Of a stretch of DNA of 64,000 nucleotides, positions 25,165 through 37,599 are shown in pieces; position 1 is the first letter of the stretch; each line of letters starts with the position of its first letter. The stretch is from the NCBI GenBank assembly GCA_030737875.1, contig CM060922.1, positions 307,139,456 to 307,203,455 of the forward strand, in the 5' to 3' direction. The notes beneath the pieces are model-generated. The model ran no database searches, was not told the origin of the DNA, and saw only the letters and a program-made list of their open reading frames with translations. A program made the translations under genes and the position numbers. This DNA comes from Allium sativum. Its lineage: Eukaryota > Streptophyta > Magnoliopsida > Asparagales > Amaryllidaceae.

Positions 25165-25218
<54 letters not shown>

Positions 25219-28200
25219 GCCCCTCGTCCGCAAACCATGGACGATATTTATTGATTGTGATTGGTGTGAAAATTGATTAGTAGAGAATGATTGTTTGGGA
25301 TTGTTTGTGGTTGATATTGATTGACTGAGGTTGAAAAATACCCATTTGTGGTTGAAAAATATTTGGTTGAAACCACATAGGATTAGTTTATGGAAATGAA
25401 ATAAATATATACATGCCGCCTGCGTGCGAACTAGATGCATGATCCCCATTGTCAAAAACCGCGAGGTTTCAAGGTAGAGCGAGGAGCCGTACTAGGGACG
25501 GTCCCGGTTTTAACTACCCTGCCGTTATGCTGCCGAAATTTTGAATAATATTCATGTGTTTGAATTATTTTCAACTGTTTAAACTATATTTATTCATTGA
25601 ATAGAAAACCTTCATGTGTTGAATCGATATTCATTCGTTGATTTGAAATTCATGTGTTGAATGGTATTCATATTTTAAAATAGATTGTTTGATAATAAAA
25701 ATCACCTTTTATCGACTATATGAACTGTGTAAAATAATCTCGTTTTGAAAGAAATTGTTTTATAAGAAAAATCCTATTTTTATCACCAATATGAAATATA
25801 TAAAATAATAGTGTTTTGAAATGAGTTGTTTTACAATAAAAATCACATTTTTATTATATGCATGAATCGTTGAAATGTGAAGTGTTAAAAATAGCCACTT
25901 GTTCAAATACATATATATGAGTTGAAATATTCATTAATTAGCTAATGATATGATTTGTACCTATGTATGTAACATTAGAATGAATGGTGTTTTTAAACCA
26001 AATAGAAATCAAATATGAAGTTAAATAGAAAATGATAAATGATAAGAACTATATATATGTACATGCATATTCATTGAACAGGTTATGGCAAAGGGGCTAG
26101 AGAAGAGGAATAAAATTTTGTGCCCGACAAATAGGTACACATTTACTGTTTTGTTTGGGTGATTATTTTATGAGCCTGTTGGCTAGCCGCTTGGCTTTTT
26201 CTTTTTCTTTTTGAGATTAGAAGGAACGGGGAAGCTATTTGAGATTTCCCGATGCTCCCGGTGCAGGGGAGGTTATGGCGAAATTTTCCAAAATTTTAAG
26301 GCGTTAGTGAAATATTTGAAGTGAAAACGATATTGAAATCATTGAATGAACTATATTTATATAAATATATAAATATAAATAAAATTAAAACGAAACGTAG
26401 TCGTGCTGTTCGCATTTTGAAACCATGATTTAAAACAACTAGTGCGGGAAATCCGACCATTGGATTTTCCCAAAACCTCAACCGTCGGGTTCGCCTTGGA
26501 AATATCTTCCCAACGGCACCAACCTTGTAAAAATCCAATGGTTTGATTGTCTGGAATGTTTAATTCAAATCTGATGAAAAACAGCGCCAGAAGCGATTAT
26601 ATTTATATATATTTAAATATAATTATATATTTAATCGAATAATGACGCTGCAGTTCGTATTTTGAAGTCGAAAATTAAAACGATTGTACCGGGAGATCCG
26701 ACCGTCGGATTTTCCCGAAACTAGAACCGTTGGATTCGTTTTGAAAAGACCTTCCTAATGATGTAAATTTTGTGAAGATCCAACGGTTAGATTTTCAGAT
26801 ATGTGTAAATCAATTCTGAAGAAAAACAGCGCCACGGCCGCATTATGGCCCGAAGCGTCGTTTTAAATGAATTGGCTATTTTAAAATAAATAAAAATAGC
26901 GATAAGTCGTTATAAAATATCATAAACGATATGGGATGGAAATAAACTGAATTTGCTCGATTTATGTGGTATTTGATGGTTGAATGTGTTTGGTGTGAAA
27001 ATTACATTAAAGAACAAAATTGTTGTTGTCGAATGATTTAACCATTAAAGTAAATTGATTTGAAATTCTAAATGTACGTGAATTATTTGAGAAGGCCGAG
27101 TTAATTCTCATTTCAAATAATTGACCGACGATTGATAATTGAGGATGAAGACGATGGTCGAAGACCGGAGATCTTCACCTCGTTTGGATGGTAACCGAGG
27201 TCCTGATTGGGAGGCATCCCGAAATATGGATAATGAGTGGTGATCGTCCAGACGTACGTGGTGATCGAAGGGTTTGCGAGGTATTTAGTGCCTCCGGTTT
27301 CGTTCAGACCCAGAACGGACTTGTAAATAGACGGTGTGTCTGACATTGGATTTTATTCTGTGTTGATTGATCTCTATTAAATATACATCTGTTTGGCGGC
27401 GGAGAATTTATTCTTTTGCTTAACGTCCTTCTCTGAGACGCACGAGCTCAGAGGTTGTATATCGATGGACATCAGTCGCATGGCATGAATTGCCTGTGTG
27501 GCATGCTAAAATGCAGTGATCAGGACTTCTATTGAAAAGCAAAGTCTTGTGGTGATGATCAAAGCACCGCCTGTGTGGCATAGCTTTGTGTATAACGTGA
27601 ATTCGCGAGCCTCACACCCCGGTATGAACCAGAAACGGGAGAAGGACCTCAGGGAGGGCATGCGTTTCTTTCTAGCTAGGGTGGTGTCAGTGACCTACCA
27701 GCCCTAACATTTATATACTTTTCACCTATGTGGTTGTTGCTGTTGCGAGGCGCCTCGGTTTGATCGGACGATCCGGGTCCGATGGAGTCATTCGTTGGCT
27801 CGTTGACGCCCCAAAGGGCGGGAAAACGTATTGTTCAGGTATAATAATCCACATCGGTGGACCGGCCCTGTCGCTCCAAGGCTTGCCTGCGCGCTTGCCT
27901 GAGACACGGGCTAGAGCGTCTCGAATTCGGTAAGGACTATCTTTTGCCTTGGTTCATGACGGAAATCCAGTTTCCAAATACGACATCGTGCGAATTTGAT
28001 TGTATACCTATATATGGCGACATAGTGGTATGGGGCATTAATGCCGTCTATTATTGATAGTTATGATTCAAATTGTTTTTGAAACATATAAACACTAGCA
28101 ATAATATCAAATACCTTTGTTTTATTCGTATCAATCATATTTTGGCCATTATAAGGTAAAAACTCTATCCTCCGGTTTGCGTTGCATTGTGTGATGGGAA

Positions 28201-28753
28201 CTGAGTCTTATAATGGCTTCATTTTTACAAAAAGCATAGCGATGTTTAAAAGAAAGATTTGTTTTAAAGCACTGGCAATCCAATGGATTAAACCCGTTCC
28301 ACGAAAGTGGCGTGGTCCTGTGATTAGCCAAATTATATATATGTGTTGAGTACATTTCTCATACCAGTCCCATGACTGACTCGTAGTTTGTTGCACTTTC
28401 AAACTCGGGTGCCCCTTTTTCTACACGGGCAGCCTTGTATTCAGGTTTAGCTGGTTCTTTCTGGATAGCTGGAGCTGAAGATGGATTCTATCATTTATCT
28501 CTTTTTATGCTGTTCAGCTCCTATTGTACATATTTTGTTTATTTCCGCTGTAGACTTTTATGTATAGCTGAACTGTATTTGTACTAAGTAAGATCCTGTA
28601 TACTGTGTAACTCTGATAATTACTTTTATCCAGTATATTCTATTGTTCATTATTTGGTGTATTTATTTAATTTTGTTCTGCTATTATTTGTTTCTGTGTT
28701 ATATTCCAAAGATAACCCTTATCTCCATCTGAACGGGATTAGGGGTCGTCTCA
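23172..28753 (+). repeat. Element C 3' LTR, 5582 bp
   Basis: Near-identical to the 5' LTR throughout. Notable differences: TATA-like CATATAA kept at 24075-24081; the donor-like GTAAGT is changed (CAGAAAGT at 24399-24406); the conserved block is at 24901-24985 followed by GTGAGA; the (AT)n tract is shorter (25166-25217). It ends GGTCGTCTCA directly before the GTACA duplicate. Confidence 0.95.
25166..25217. repeat. (AT)n microsatellite, C 3' LTR
   Basis: A 52-bp AT run, homologous in position to 14820-14893. Confidence 0.95.
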
Positions 28754-30412
28754 GTACATCCCAATCAAGATCATCAGTAATCACCCAAACGATGTGAAGA
28801 CCTCCGCTCTTCAACCACCGTCTTCATCGTCGACTTATCGTCGAATCGGTTATTCAGAATGGGTATAAACCCGACCTTTCAAAATAACCCGCGTATGCAA
28901 TAAACAAATGTTACACAAACACAACATACGCCTCATTCCAATTCAGAGTATTCTTTTATTAAAATATTCACATTCTTAGGGAAAGGTTCCTATTAATTTT
29001 ATCAAAGATAAGTTCTTCTAAATTTATTCTTTAATCTTCCTTTGGATATCATTTCAAACCATGTTAACATTTTCCAAACTAGTTGGGATTAGCGAACCAC
29101 ACTGAAGTAATTATTTATTTTATTTCCCAATCCCAACCTATTCATCCCATGGAGCAAAACTAGTAATACTCCATATCTAACACCACAGTTTTATCGGTTA
29201 ATATTAATTACCATTTCACGTTGAAATCTAATTAAAGATTTAACTATCGCTTTGGAGTAAAACTGGTGATACTCCAATCTCGATCACTTTAATCTGATTA
29301 AAGATTCATTAAAATTCCACTTAGTTTTAGTATTCCCACAAATCAATATTAATGGTTATTCAAAGCTAAGAAGTTAATCTTATCTTAACTGGATTAAAAA
29401 ACCAATGTCATTTAAAAACACGGTTCATGACAAACCCAAAATTCCATTTGATATTAAATACAAGGCTCTGAATAGAAGATATATCGGCTTATATTCAATA
29501 TCAAATTCTAAAACCAACAAATATCGTATTGGAAATAACGATATAAATATATCTTTCAAATTTTCACAAATGTATATGTATAATCACGAAATCCAACATC
29601 GAAATATTCCGAAGATAATTTCAATTCAAATCCATTCCAATTCATATTTTGGAAATTCTAATTATTTTAAAACCACTTCAAATCCAATTTATTTATTCAA
29701 AACATTGGATTATAATTCTAGTTCATAACTAGTTCATTTTGATAAAAAAAAATATTTTTATCCTTTTTAAATATGGAATTTTTCACCCCAATCCTTTCTA
29801 AATCATTTATTATTATTTTACACAAATTATTGATATTTTTAATAATTTTATCAAGGCCCGTATCGTCAATTTCCAATAACGATCATCGAACTGCACTTAC
29901 AGCGACCTTTTCCAAATTTGATTTGGACATAATTCCAAATCCACCATTAGATTAAAAATTTCTAATATTCATTGGAAAGTTCTTTTCGAAACGAAACCAA
30001 CGGTTCCGGTTTCAGGAGAATCCGACGGTTGGATCTCCCGTAACGCCAATTCGAAATCAATGGTCGAAATTCGCGAACTGCCGCAGCGCGGCGCATTCTA
30101 TTCAGGCCATTAATATATATAATATATATATTTCGTCGATTTCAATTCAAAACATATTTTATAAATCGTTTTAAATTCGTTTTCAAAACAATTTCAACTT
30201 CATATTCAATTTTAAATCAAAATTGAATATTCCATATCATTAATATATAAATGGTAATATTCTCAAAGCATTATATTTTGAAATCACTTCCTTTTCTATA
30301 TTCATTATAAAAACGAATATAATTGACATAAATATCGTTCGCATCAAAATGGCGCAAATCTAATCAACACGGCTTTATATATTTCAATAACTTCGTTATT
30401 CTATTCAACAAA

Positions 30413-30640
30413 TGAATATTTTCCTCAACACATGAATATATATTTTATTCAACACATGAATATTTATTCATTCTTACTTACAATAAAAATGTGAATTTTA
30501 TTGTATAGATATTTTATTCAGCACATGAATATTTTCTTCAACACATGAATTGTCTCAACACATGAATATTCTCAACACATGAGTATTGTCAACACATGAC
30601 TATTTTGTTTATTCAACACATGAATATAATTTTTATAATC
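30413..30640. repeat. Dispersed CAACACATGAATAT repeats in LTR B
   Basis: CAACACATGA or close variants occur about eight times at irregular spacing of 15 to 50 bp. The same word recurs in E (48820-49160) and, on the other strand, in C (near 15290-15350), so it is a feature of this LTR region across subfamilies. Confidence 0.75.
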
Positions 30641-31238
30641 TTTATTTTCTGAATTGGAATGAAGCCCATTCAATTACCATATAATGTTATTTATATGGAT
30701 TCCATACAACACATGTATATAATAGCAACGATAAATAATCAACCATCATCCAAAGTGCACCACACAACTGCATAAGCATTAAATATAAATAATTGACGCT
30801 TACACAGTCTGTTAACCAAACGATCGACATACCACTAAACAATTGGGATTAGTGTACATCAAATATCATCCCAACACCTGTGTGGGGTTTCAATCCACCA
30901 ACACTGAATATTATTTGTGCAGTTGGGCGATGTGTAAAATTTATCGTCCCAATCAGTATCCTTCAAATGGATGTACAAAAACAAATCATTTGATTTGTAA
31001 ATGAATATTTATTGATTCACATTCACGTTAAATTTATATTTTTAATGATAAATAATTTATTTTAACACTTGAGTATATTTCCATTCATTCCACATCACAA
31101 TCAATTTTCATAACACAACAAAATCAAACAAGTCATCCATGGTCTGTGGACGACGGGTGTCGGGTGCTGCTAAGCACCGTCTGCATCCTAGTATATAATT
31201 TTAACTAGGAAACAAGAATTAAAGTGAGAAGTTCTCAC

Positions 31239-31319
31239 CTTTGGGTTCCACTCTGCCATTCTATTCTGAATTTCTGATCGATTGGATTTGCCCGAAATTC
31301 CTACGTCATCTTTTTCACA
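31239..31319 (-). other. Conserved 81-nt block, candidate LTR exon, in B
   Basis: On the minus strand it follows ATGAACAG and ends AAAG before GTGAGA (31238-31233), a good match to donor consensus. It shares AATTTCGGGCAAATCCAA with F and the GGAGTGGA-like end with C. Confidence 0.45.
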
Positions 31320-32150
31320 CTGTTCATACTAAAAATCACATTTTTAATTTGATGTTTATATATTTCTAAAAATCTCGTTTTTCTACTTTATTTTTAAAAA
31401 TCTAACTTTTCATTTATAAAAATATAATCTTTTCATCGCTACTTCAAATATAAAAATCTAATTTTTTTCGCTACTACGCATATATAAAAATCGAATTTTT
31501 ATTTTGATAAATATATAAAAGATTATTTTTTTATATCGCTACATTTATAAAAATCATATCTTTATGATTGTAAAAATCGTATTTCTACTTTGCTACATAT
31601 ATAAAGATCAAATTTTTATTATCTATATAATATAAAGATCATATTTTTTATTATCTATATATTATAAAGATCATATTTTTATATCGCTACTCATTTAAAA
31701 ATTATATTTTTACAAGTTCCCTTTCATTATAAAAATCACATTTTTATATTTATAAAAATCAAATCTTTATATTTATAAAAATCACATCTTTATATTTATA
31801 AAAATCAAATCTTTATATTTATAAAAATCACATCTTTATATTTATAAAAATCAAATCTTTATATTTACAAAAATCACATCTTTCTTCATATGAAAATCTA
31901 ACCTTCATATAAAAATCTAAACTTTTATGTTATAAAAATCTAATCTTTTACTTTTTAAAAATCGTATCTTTACTTCAATAAAAATCTCAACTTCTATGTA
32001 CACAAAAATCTCATTTCTTCGTAAACAAAATCTTATTTCTACATACAATGTTATATATAATTAAAAATTATATTTTATACATGGTTATACAATAAAACAC
32101 AATTTTAATTCTAATACAATACATAGGGAAAAAAAATCACATTTTTATTA
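31320..32150. repeat. A/T hairpin array in LTR B
   Basis: About 25 variants of AAAAATCACATTTTTAT. From 31727 to 31880 the units become a regular 25-bp tandem, alternating ATCACATCTTTATATTTATA and ATCAAATCTTTATATTTATA types, so a 50-bp higher-order unit is visible. It fills the interval between the donor-like site at 32184-32179 and the acceptor-like site at 31320. Confidence 0.8.
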
Positions 32151-32178
32151 ATATAATTGAATAAAAATAAATGTAAAA

Positions 32179-32470
32179 GCTCACAGGGGTGTTGGGTGGC
32201 AGAGGGAGGTGGCTGCAGGAGGTGGGGTCCGGCTAGGTGGCGGTGGTGGCCCAAGAAGGCAACGGATCTAAGTTTGATGGCTGTTTAGAAGGAGAAAAAG
32301 GAGATGGAGGCGGAGGAAGGTGGAGAGCAAGGCCGCGGTGGCGTAGGGAAGGGGAGGCGGTGCAGCTAGAGTGGCGGCAGTCGGCGCAGCTCCGGAGGCG
32401 CGGTGGTGGAGGAGGAATGTCGGCTGGAATGAAGATCGGGTTTTCCTTTTTTTATTTTATCTCGGTTTGA
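32179..32470 (-). promoter_or_regulatory. C-rich leader and donor-like site in LTR B
   Basis: The plus strand is very G-rich here, so the sense (minus) strand is C-rich as in C, E and F. It ends at CCTGTGAGC (32187-32179), a donor-like site. The plus-strand ORF at 32237-32470 is a composition artefact, not a gene. Confidence 0.4.
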
Positions 32471-34604
32471 ACTGAAGGAGAGAGAGAAAAGAATGGGAGG
32501 TTGACTTCTTTTATAATTATTTAATTATTTAATTCAATAAAGCTACTTTTCAATTCTAAATCAAACCCAACGACTATCACCCCTAGCTAAATACCCCCAT
32601 TCCGAACACAATGGGATATGTTTCGTAAGCCAATTCGACCGTTACGATCAGTTTTCATAAAAATTAAATATAAATCATTATATTGAATTTTAAACATACA
32701 TTTCAATTTACTGGGGTCACATACGGACTCTAAAAATTCCAGAAAAATATTTTCTAGCTTCGTATTGACGATACGGTTCTAACAAAACTAATTTCATCAA
32801 ATTCCGAGACAGTTTGAAAAATGGCCATTTTCTGTTCGATCCAAATTGACTGAAACTGTTAAAACATGTTTTGCTTTACCACGCTCACATATTGATTCAG
32901 AAAATTATGAATTTTGGAATCTAGCAATAATTCTACATCCCGGATCCAACAAAAGTGGTTTCGTCAAAAACCGAGGTCGTTTGCAAAATTTCCATTTTTA
33001 AGGGCCAGAATTCCATAGCGACTATTCTGAATTTTCAACTGGACGTAACTTTTGATTCCCGTTATGAAATTTCTATTTTTCGGATTCCTTGGAAAGATAT
33101 TTTCAAATAGATTTTAATATTTTTGGTTTCGCTAAAATCCGGTTTATTTTGAATTCTGTACATTCATTTGAAATTCAAAATTGAAATTTCAAATTACCGC
33201 ACCATTTTCAATTCCTTTTATAATTAAAAATAAATATTTATATTCTAGTGACGATCTATATAAATATATACATTCTAATTCTATTTAAAATAAATTTCTC
33301 GTCGTTATTATTTAAAATAATTCATTTTAAATATTCTGAATTCATTAAAATTGACAAAATAAATTTTTTAAATTGGCTCATATTTCCGGGTTATTACATC
33401 GCAACAGACCCCATCAACACATTCGAACTCCATATCACACCATTTTCCCAAATCAAAAGCTGTCTCACCCTCTCAAAATAGATTGTACTTCCCTAATGGA
33501 TTTCAATCGCAACCGAAATTACCCAGTCCCTTCCTCTATTATTTACAGCCACCAACGTCTTTGAGGTAAGCCCAAAGCCTACTGTCACCAAATGCGACAC
33601 CCCATACTACCTTAAATCAACTTCAAACTCCCCTCAACCACACCTTTCACCTACTCCAGTTGCCAACGCATACCTCGACAAAGTTAAATCCCCACTTCGT
33701 GCTCAGAACAACCTCGACCGAACCCCCATCCCCTTGTTGAAATCGCGAGCGCCAAATGCGTTGGTTCTTCTGAAATAGTCAAGGTTGGTTTGGGCTTCAG
33801 GGGCTCGAAGATTAAATCGCTATTTGCGATTCCTTGTTTGTTTCTATTTTAAATCGATGGTTTCGATTTCCAATTTGACTGAAGGAAAGAAATGGAAACA
33901 GGAAGGTCTTTGATTCAATTTCATGGTTTGGAGTGCGAACAGGAAATAAGAAGGCAATGGGATATATATAGGAGCAAACGAGAAAACATTCGTACAAGGA
34001 TGTTAGAATGTTGTTTTTTGGATATCAAAGGGAGGAGATGGAAGTTTGAGCTCGAAGAAATCATGTCTGCGCGATTTTATTCATAGGTCTTTGATGTAAA
34101 ATTATGTCGGACTTTTTTCTTTATGTAATTTTATTACTTAATTTTTATCATTATTTTAATTAGTTCGAAACTTAAAATACACGTGGATTTCGAACTCCGT
34201 TTTTAGCATAGCGACTGACACTCCTAGGGTTATACCAATACTCTGAACACATTGGGGCATGCTTCGAATTCTACTTTGATCGTCTGGAAAAGATATCTAT
34301 TTAAACTGACTATTAAATTGAATTGAATTAAAATACAGATCGATTTAAAACAATTTAATTTGTCGATAATAAATAATTTTTATCGTTTCTAGTTCAATAA
34401 AGATTTTATTTTAATTAACTGAACAGTCCGATTCAGTTTCAATTGTGACTTCTATTATATGTTTTTTTTCGTATTACTATAATCTGATATACTTAAAATT
34501 AAATCGTATGTCGATTATTAAAAAAAATCCAGTTATTATTCCAAATTAACATTTAAAATAAATTTAAATATTAAATAGCTAAAAATATGGGATGTTACAA
34601 GACC

Positions 34605-35458
34605 AGTCGACTGGTCCATTTCATACCAGTCGACTGGTAATAGGGTAAAAACCTAGTAATGGCTATTTTTTGCCATTTTTCAAATATGTATACGATTCAT
34701 ATTCTTTACCAGTTGAGTGGTGATTTTTATACCACTCGACTGACCGGACAATAACAACCATATTTCTAAAGGGGCACCTTCTTTCATAAAAAGTTCACTT
34801 TTGATTTCTAAAGGAAATGGTTGCTTCTTTTCAATAGAACTCTTCATGAATATTGATTACTCTTCAATCACTATAAATACATAATACACTTGTTTATCAA
34901 ATCAAAAATTCTTACTGATTCTATTCTATTTCTTGATCTATATTTCAAATCACTCTTGCATTCTAAAAGCTCTCAAATATTCAAATTACTTATTGAATCT
35001 TTGAATTTATATCAAATCTCTTGATTCAATAAGTAATATACTTCCTTCAATCTTCACATACACGTTATATACTTGAGGACAAGATTATAGGAAGGGTGTA
35101 CTCAACTCAATGTTGTTCAAGAAAACAATCATAAGTCAAACTCTTAAAGTCTTGTGTTGGTGCTCAAGTAGGAGATCCGTGTTGGTGCTCTGGTGCATTA
35201 TGAACATGTTCCTCCAGGTGAAGAGAGGGTGTTGATAGTAGAATTCCATAAGGAGTCTGGGATTGGACATAGGACAAAAAGTCCGAACCAGTATAAAATT
35301 TGTGGTATCACTTTACTCACTACATTTACTTATTTGTGATAGCTTTTACTATTTAACATTTATTTACATAACTACCGTATTGGACAATTTATAATCTCAT
35401 AGTCAATTCCGCAATATTCCATATATAAAGTTCCTACACTAAGTCACACGACTTTTCA
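34605..35458 (+). repeat. SIRE 5' LTR, right fragment
   Basis: Resumes after solo LTR A and matches 52563-53431. It holds two copies of a perfect 16-bp palindrome, GACCAGTCGACTGGTC (34601-34616, partly formed by the target duplicate) and TACCAGTCGACTGGTA (34624-34639), and two degenerate copies at 34708-34721 and 34731-34744. The end ACTTTTCA precedes the primer site. Confidence 0.88.
34872..34879 (+). promoter_or_regulatory. TATA box of SIRE 5' LTR
   Basis: CTATAAATACAT context, a canonical plant TATA box, conserved in the 3' LTR at 52832-52839. Transcription would begin about 30 bp downstream. It lies right of insertion A, so A separated only the far upstream U3 from the core promoter. Confidence 0.7.
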
Positions 35459-35460
35459 TT

Positions 35461-35472
35461 TGGTACCAGAGC
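35461..35472 (+). promoter_or_regulatory. SIRE primer-binding site
   Basis: TGGTACCAGAGC, two bases after the LTR end. It differs by one base from the standard initiator Met tRNA complement TGGTATCAGAGC. Confidence 0.85.
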
Positions 35473-35516
35473 AGGACATCATTTAACTTTACAACCATTA
35501 TTTGATACTTACTAAT

Positions 35517-37400
35517 ATGGAAAATAACACTAGTACTAGCACAAATACTGGTTTCACAGAAGGCCAATCCACTGCACGACCATCCTTTTTCAATGGAATG
35601 CATTATAATCATTGGGCTATCGTATGAGAATATATATGCAAGCTAATTGTTTTGATGCTTGGATTATCACACATAAAGAATATACACAGCCTACTAGAAC
35701 TTATACTGAATGGTCCACAAATGAAAAAGCAGAGGCTACTGCTAGTGCTAAAGCTTTGAATATGTTGCATTGTTTCTTGGATAGAAAAGAGTTTAACCGA
35801 ATTTGTATGTGCAATACTGCATATAAAATTTGGAAAACACCCAAAGTCACTCACGAAGGAACTAGCAAGGTTTAACAAAGCAAGATATCCATGCTTAAAA
35901 CCAATTTCAGAATTTTAGAATGAATGAGAATGAGTCTATTAATGATATATATTCATGATTTCAAAATATTATCATTCATTATTCGGATTAGGAAAAAATA
36001 TACTGATTTTAAAATAGTATCAAAGATTTTTAACTCTTTGACGGAGGAATGGGAAAGAAAGGTTTAAGCTATCGAAGAAGCTAGCGATCTTTCAACCTTG
36101 AAACCTGAAGAGTTGATTGGTAACCTTATGTCATATGAAGTCAATTTGCTGCCCAAAAAGATTCATGCTCAAGATAAGAAAAATCTAGCATTTCATGCTG
36201 AAAAGATGAGTCGGATTCTGATGAAGAGGATATAGCATTTGTTGCCAAAACATTTAGAAAATTTCTGAAATATAGGAAGGTTTAGTTGAAGAATATGAAG
36301 AAGAATTCTACAAAAGAAAATAAGGTTGATCCATCCTTGGTTGAGTGCTTCAATTGCCACAAACCTGGACATTTTCAGAAAAATTTTCCAGAACTAAAGA
36401 GAAATCATGACAAAAAGGAGAAACCCAAAGGCGAGCTTTATCAGTCACATGGGATATTCAAACTCCTCATCTTCAGAAAGTAATAGTGATAGCAACAATG
36501 AACAAGCTAATGTGTGCTTCATGGACAAAGAGAGTGAGGTTAGTGATTTCACTTACGAAGTAATGATTGAAATTAATAAAAAAAAATTAGAATCTAGAAA
36601 TAATTATAAAAGAAAGTTTAAACAAGCAAATGAAGATAAGAAAAAAGCAGAATTTGGGAGAGACATGTTAAAAGATGAAAAAAAGATTTTAAACGATCAA
36701 ATTAGAAATCTTTAATAATCTGCAACCAGTGTTAAACTCAAATTTCCATATTGAGTCAAGAAATTGAAACTCAAAAAGAAAATAACAATCTGCTTGTTTA
36801 TGAAATCATGATTTAAATACTAAGATTAAAATTATCGAATTAGATAATTCTAGTCTTAAGCTAAAGTTAGATGATATTTCTAAAAATATCACCAATTTTA
36901 ACAAAGGTAGAGAAATATTATGCAGAATTTTAGAAAGTTCTCGAACTTCTTCTAGAAAAAAATAATTAGGATATTTACAGAAAATCAGTGCTAATAAAAA
37001 TTCTAAATTTAGCAAACCTGTTCTTCCTAGTATAAAGAAACAAATTTTGTTTCAAAAAAAAGTTCTCTAAAAATATTAGTATATGGGTTCCAAAAACAAA
37101 TAATCATTTGATTAGGAATAAGTATATTAAAAACTTCTTAGAAACTGTGCACAATAATATTAATTATATTTTTAAAAGGGACACTGAATTCTTATGGGTT
37201 TGGTTACGTAAGATCTAACTCTTAGGACCCTAACGGAGTAAGTGGGTACTAATGTTTTTATGTTTTTTGCAGGTACCACTCAAAAATAAAGGAAAATAGA
37301 TGCTCACCAGTGATTGTTCATGACAAGGGACAAGGATACAATTGTTATTTTTGCAAACCTGTTCTTCCCAGCAAACCTGTTCTCTGATATAGTTTTAATT
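35517..37400 (+). pseudogene. Broken SIRE-type Gag with start of the protease region
   Basis: Begins at ATG 35517 (RPSFFNGMHYNHW, the Gag opening of SIRE elements). The frame shifts near 35612, continues with THEGTSKV and hits TAA at 35873-35875. Further shifts follow; SLTEEWERKV and PEELIGNLMSYEV (about 36025-36140) still mark the Gag capsid region. A CCHC knuckle at 36346-36387 has its last Cys replaced by Phe. Next comes a Lys/Glu/Asn-rich coiled-coil-like stretch (36407-36715), usual in this family. Near 37280-37330 a PLKNKGK-like motif that normally precedes the protease is seen, then homology stops. Integrase, RT and RNase H are missing. Not functional. Confidence 0.8.
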
Positions 37401-37439
37401 TAGTGAAATTCCTTCTAGAAGAAAACAATTGTTATTTTT

Positions 37440-37590
37440 TGCTAAAAATTTCTTAAAATGAATTTAAACTATATAGTCTTGATAAAGAATTCAAAAATAA
37501 AATTTCACGTACTCGTAAGGTTTTGAACCCAGGTACTTGCATTCTCTAGCTAATCTATGCTACCAAATGAGTTACACTATTCTTCACATT
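37440..37590 (-). repeat. tRNA-derived SINE-like head
   Basis: On the minus strand a sequence close to a tRNA A box (TAACTCATTTGGTAG, 37574-37560) is followed about 45 nt on by GGTTCAAAACC (37529-37519), a match to the B box GGTTCRANNCC. This spacing is that of a Pol III internal promoter. No acceptor stem pairing is evident, so a SINE head or tRNA pseudogene is more likely than a working tRNA. It lies where the SIRE pol genes are missing. The body and end are not defined. Confidence 0.4.
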
Positions 37591-37599
37591 CAAATTAAA

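Larger units (their letters stand above)
12838..28753 (+). mobile_element. Element C: complete Ty3/gypsy chromovirus (Del/Tekay-like) with 5.6-kb LTRs
   Basis: Perfect 5-bp target duplicates GTACA (12833-12837 and 28754-28758) flank TG...CA termini. Order is 5' LTR (12838-18421), primer site (18425-18436), one long gag-pol frame (18676-22917), polypurine tract (23159-23170), 3' LTR (23172-28753). Total 15,916 bp with a 4,750-bp interior. Domain order Gag, protease, reverse transcriptase, RNase H, integrase and a chromodomain-like tail places it in the chromoviruses; the tail motif fits Del/Tekay. LTRs are near-identical by eye, with roughly eight differences in the first 250 bp and fewer elsewhere, so this is the youngest insertion. 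Two in-frame stops make this copy unlikely to be autonomous. Confidence 0.95.
11347..33398 (-). mobile_element. Solo LTR B (giant-LTR chromovirus), interrupted by element C
   Basis: On the minus strand it begins TGTAATAACCCGG at 33398 and ends GGTCGCTTCA at 11347. Candidate target duplicates are TCACA (11342-11346) and TCGCA (33399-33403), one mismatch. Without element C it is about 6.1 kb, with no coding interior, so a solo LTR. It belongs to the same subfamily as LTR F: the sequence on both sides of the C insertion (12825-12837 and 28754-28790) reads continuously in F at 61365-61405. It carries a C-rich leader (sense strand) at 32470-32185, a donor-like GTGAGC at 32184-32179, a hairpin array, and a conserved 81-nt block at 31319-31239. 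Confidence 0.82.
6295..34599 (-). mobile_element. Solo LTR A (giant-LTR chromovirus), interrupted
   Basis: On the minus strand it begins TGTAACATCCC at 34599 and ends CACTACA at 6295. Target duplicates GGACC (6290-6294) and AGACC (34600-34604) match at four of five bases, and the unbroken SIRE 3' LTR at 52555-52565 shows the pre-insertion site. After removing LTR B with its duplicate, A is about 6.25 kb. It has no gag-pol, primer site or polypurine tract, so it is a solo LTR left by LTR-LTR recombination. Blocks shared with C and E include the 'TGCCCGA...GGTAC' and 'AAAATTTTGGAAAATTTCGCC' region at 7760-7960. A TATATATA at 33963-33970 could be the minus-strand TATA box. An AAG-GTGAGT donor-like site reads leftward at 10570-10565. 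Confidence 0.8.

Noticed and set aside
37519..37580. Functional tRNA gene
   Set aside because: A and B box words are present, but no acceptor stem or clear anticodon stem can be drawn.
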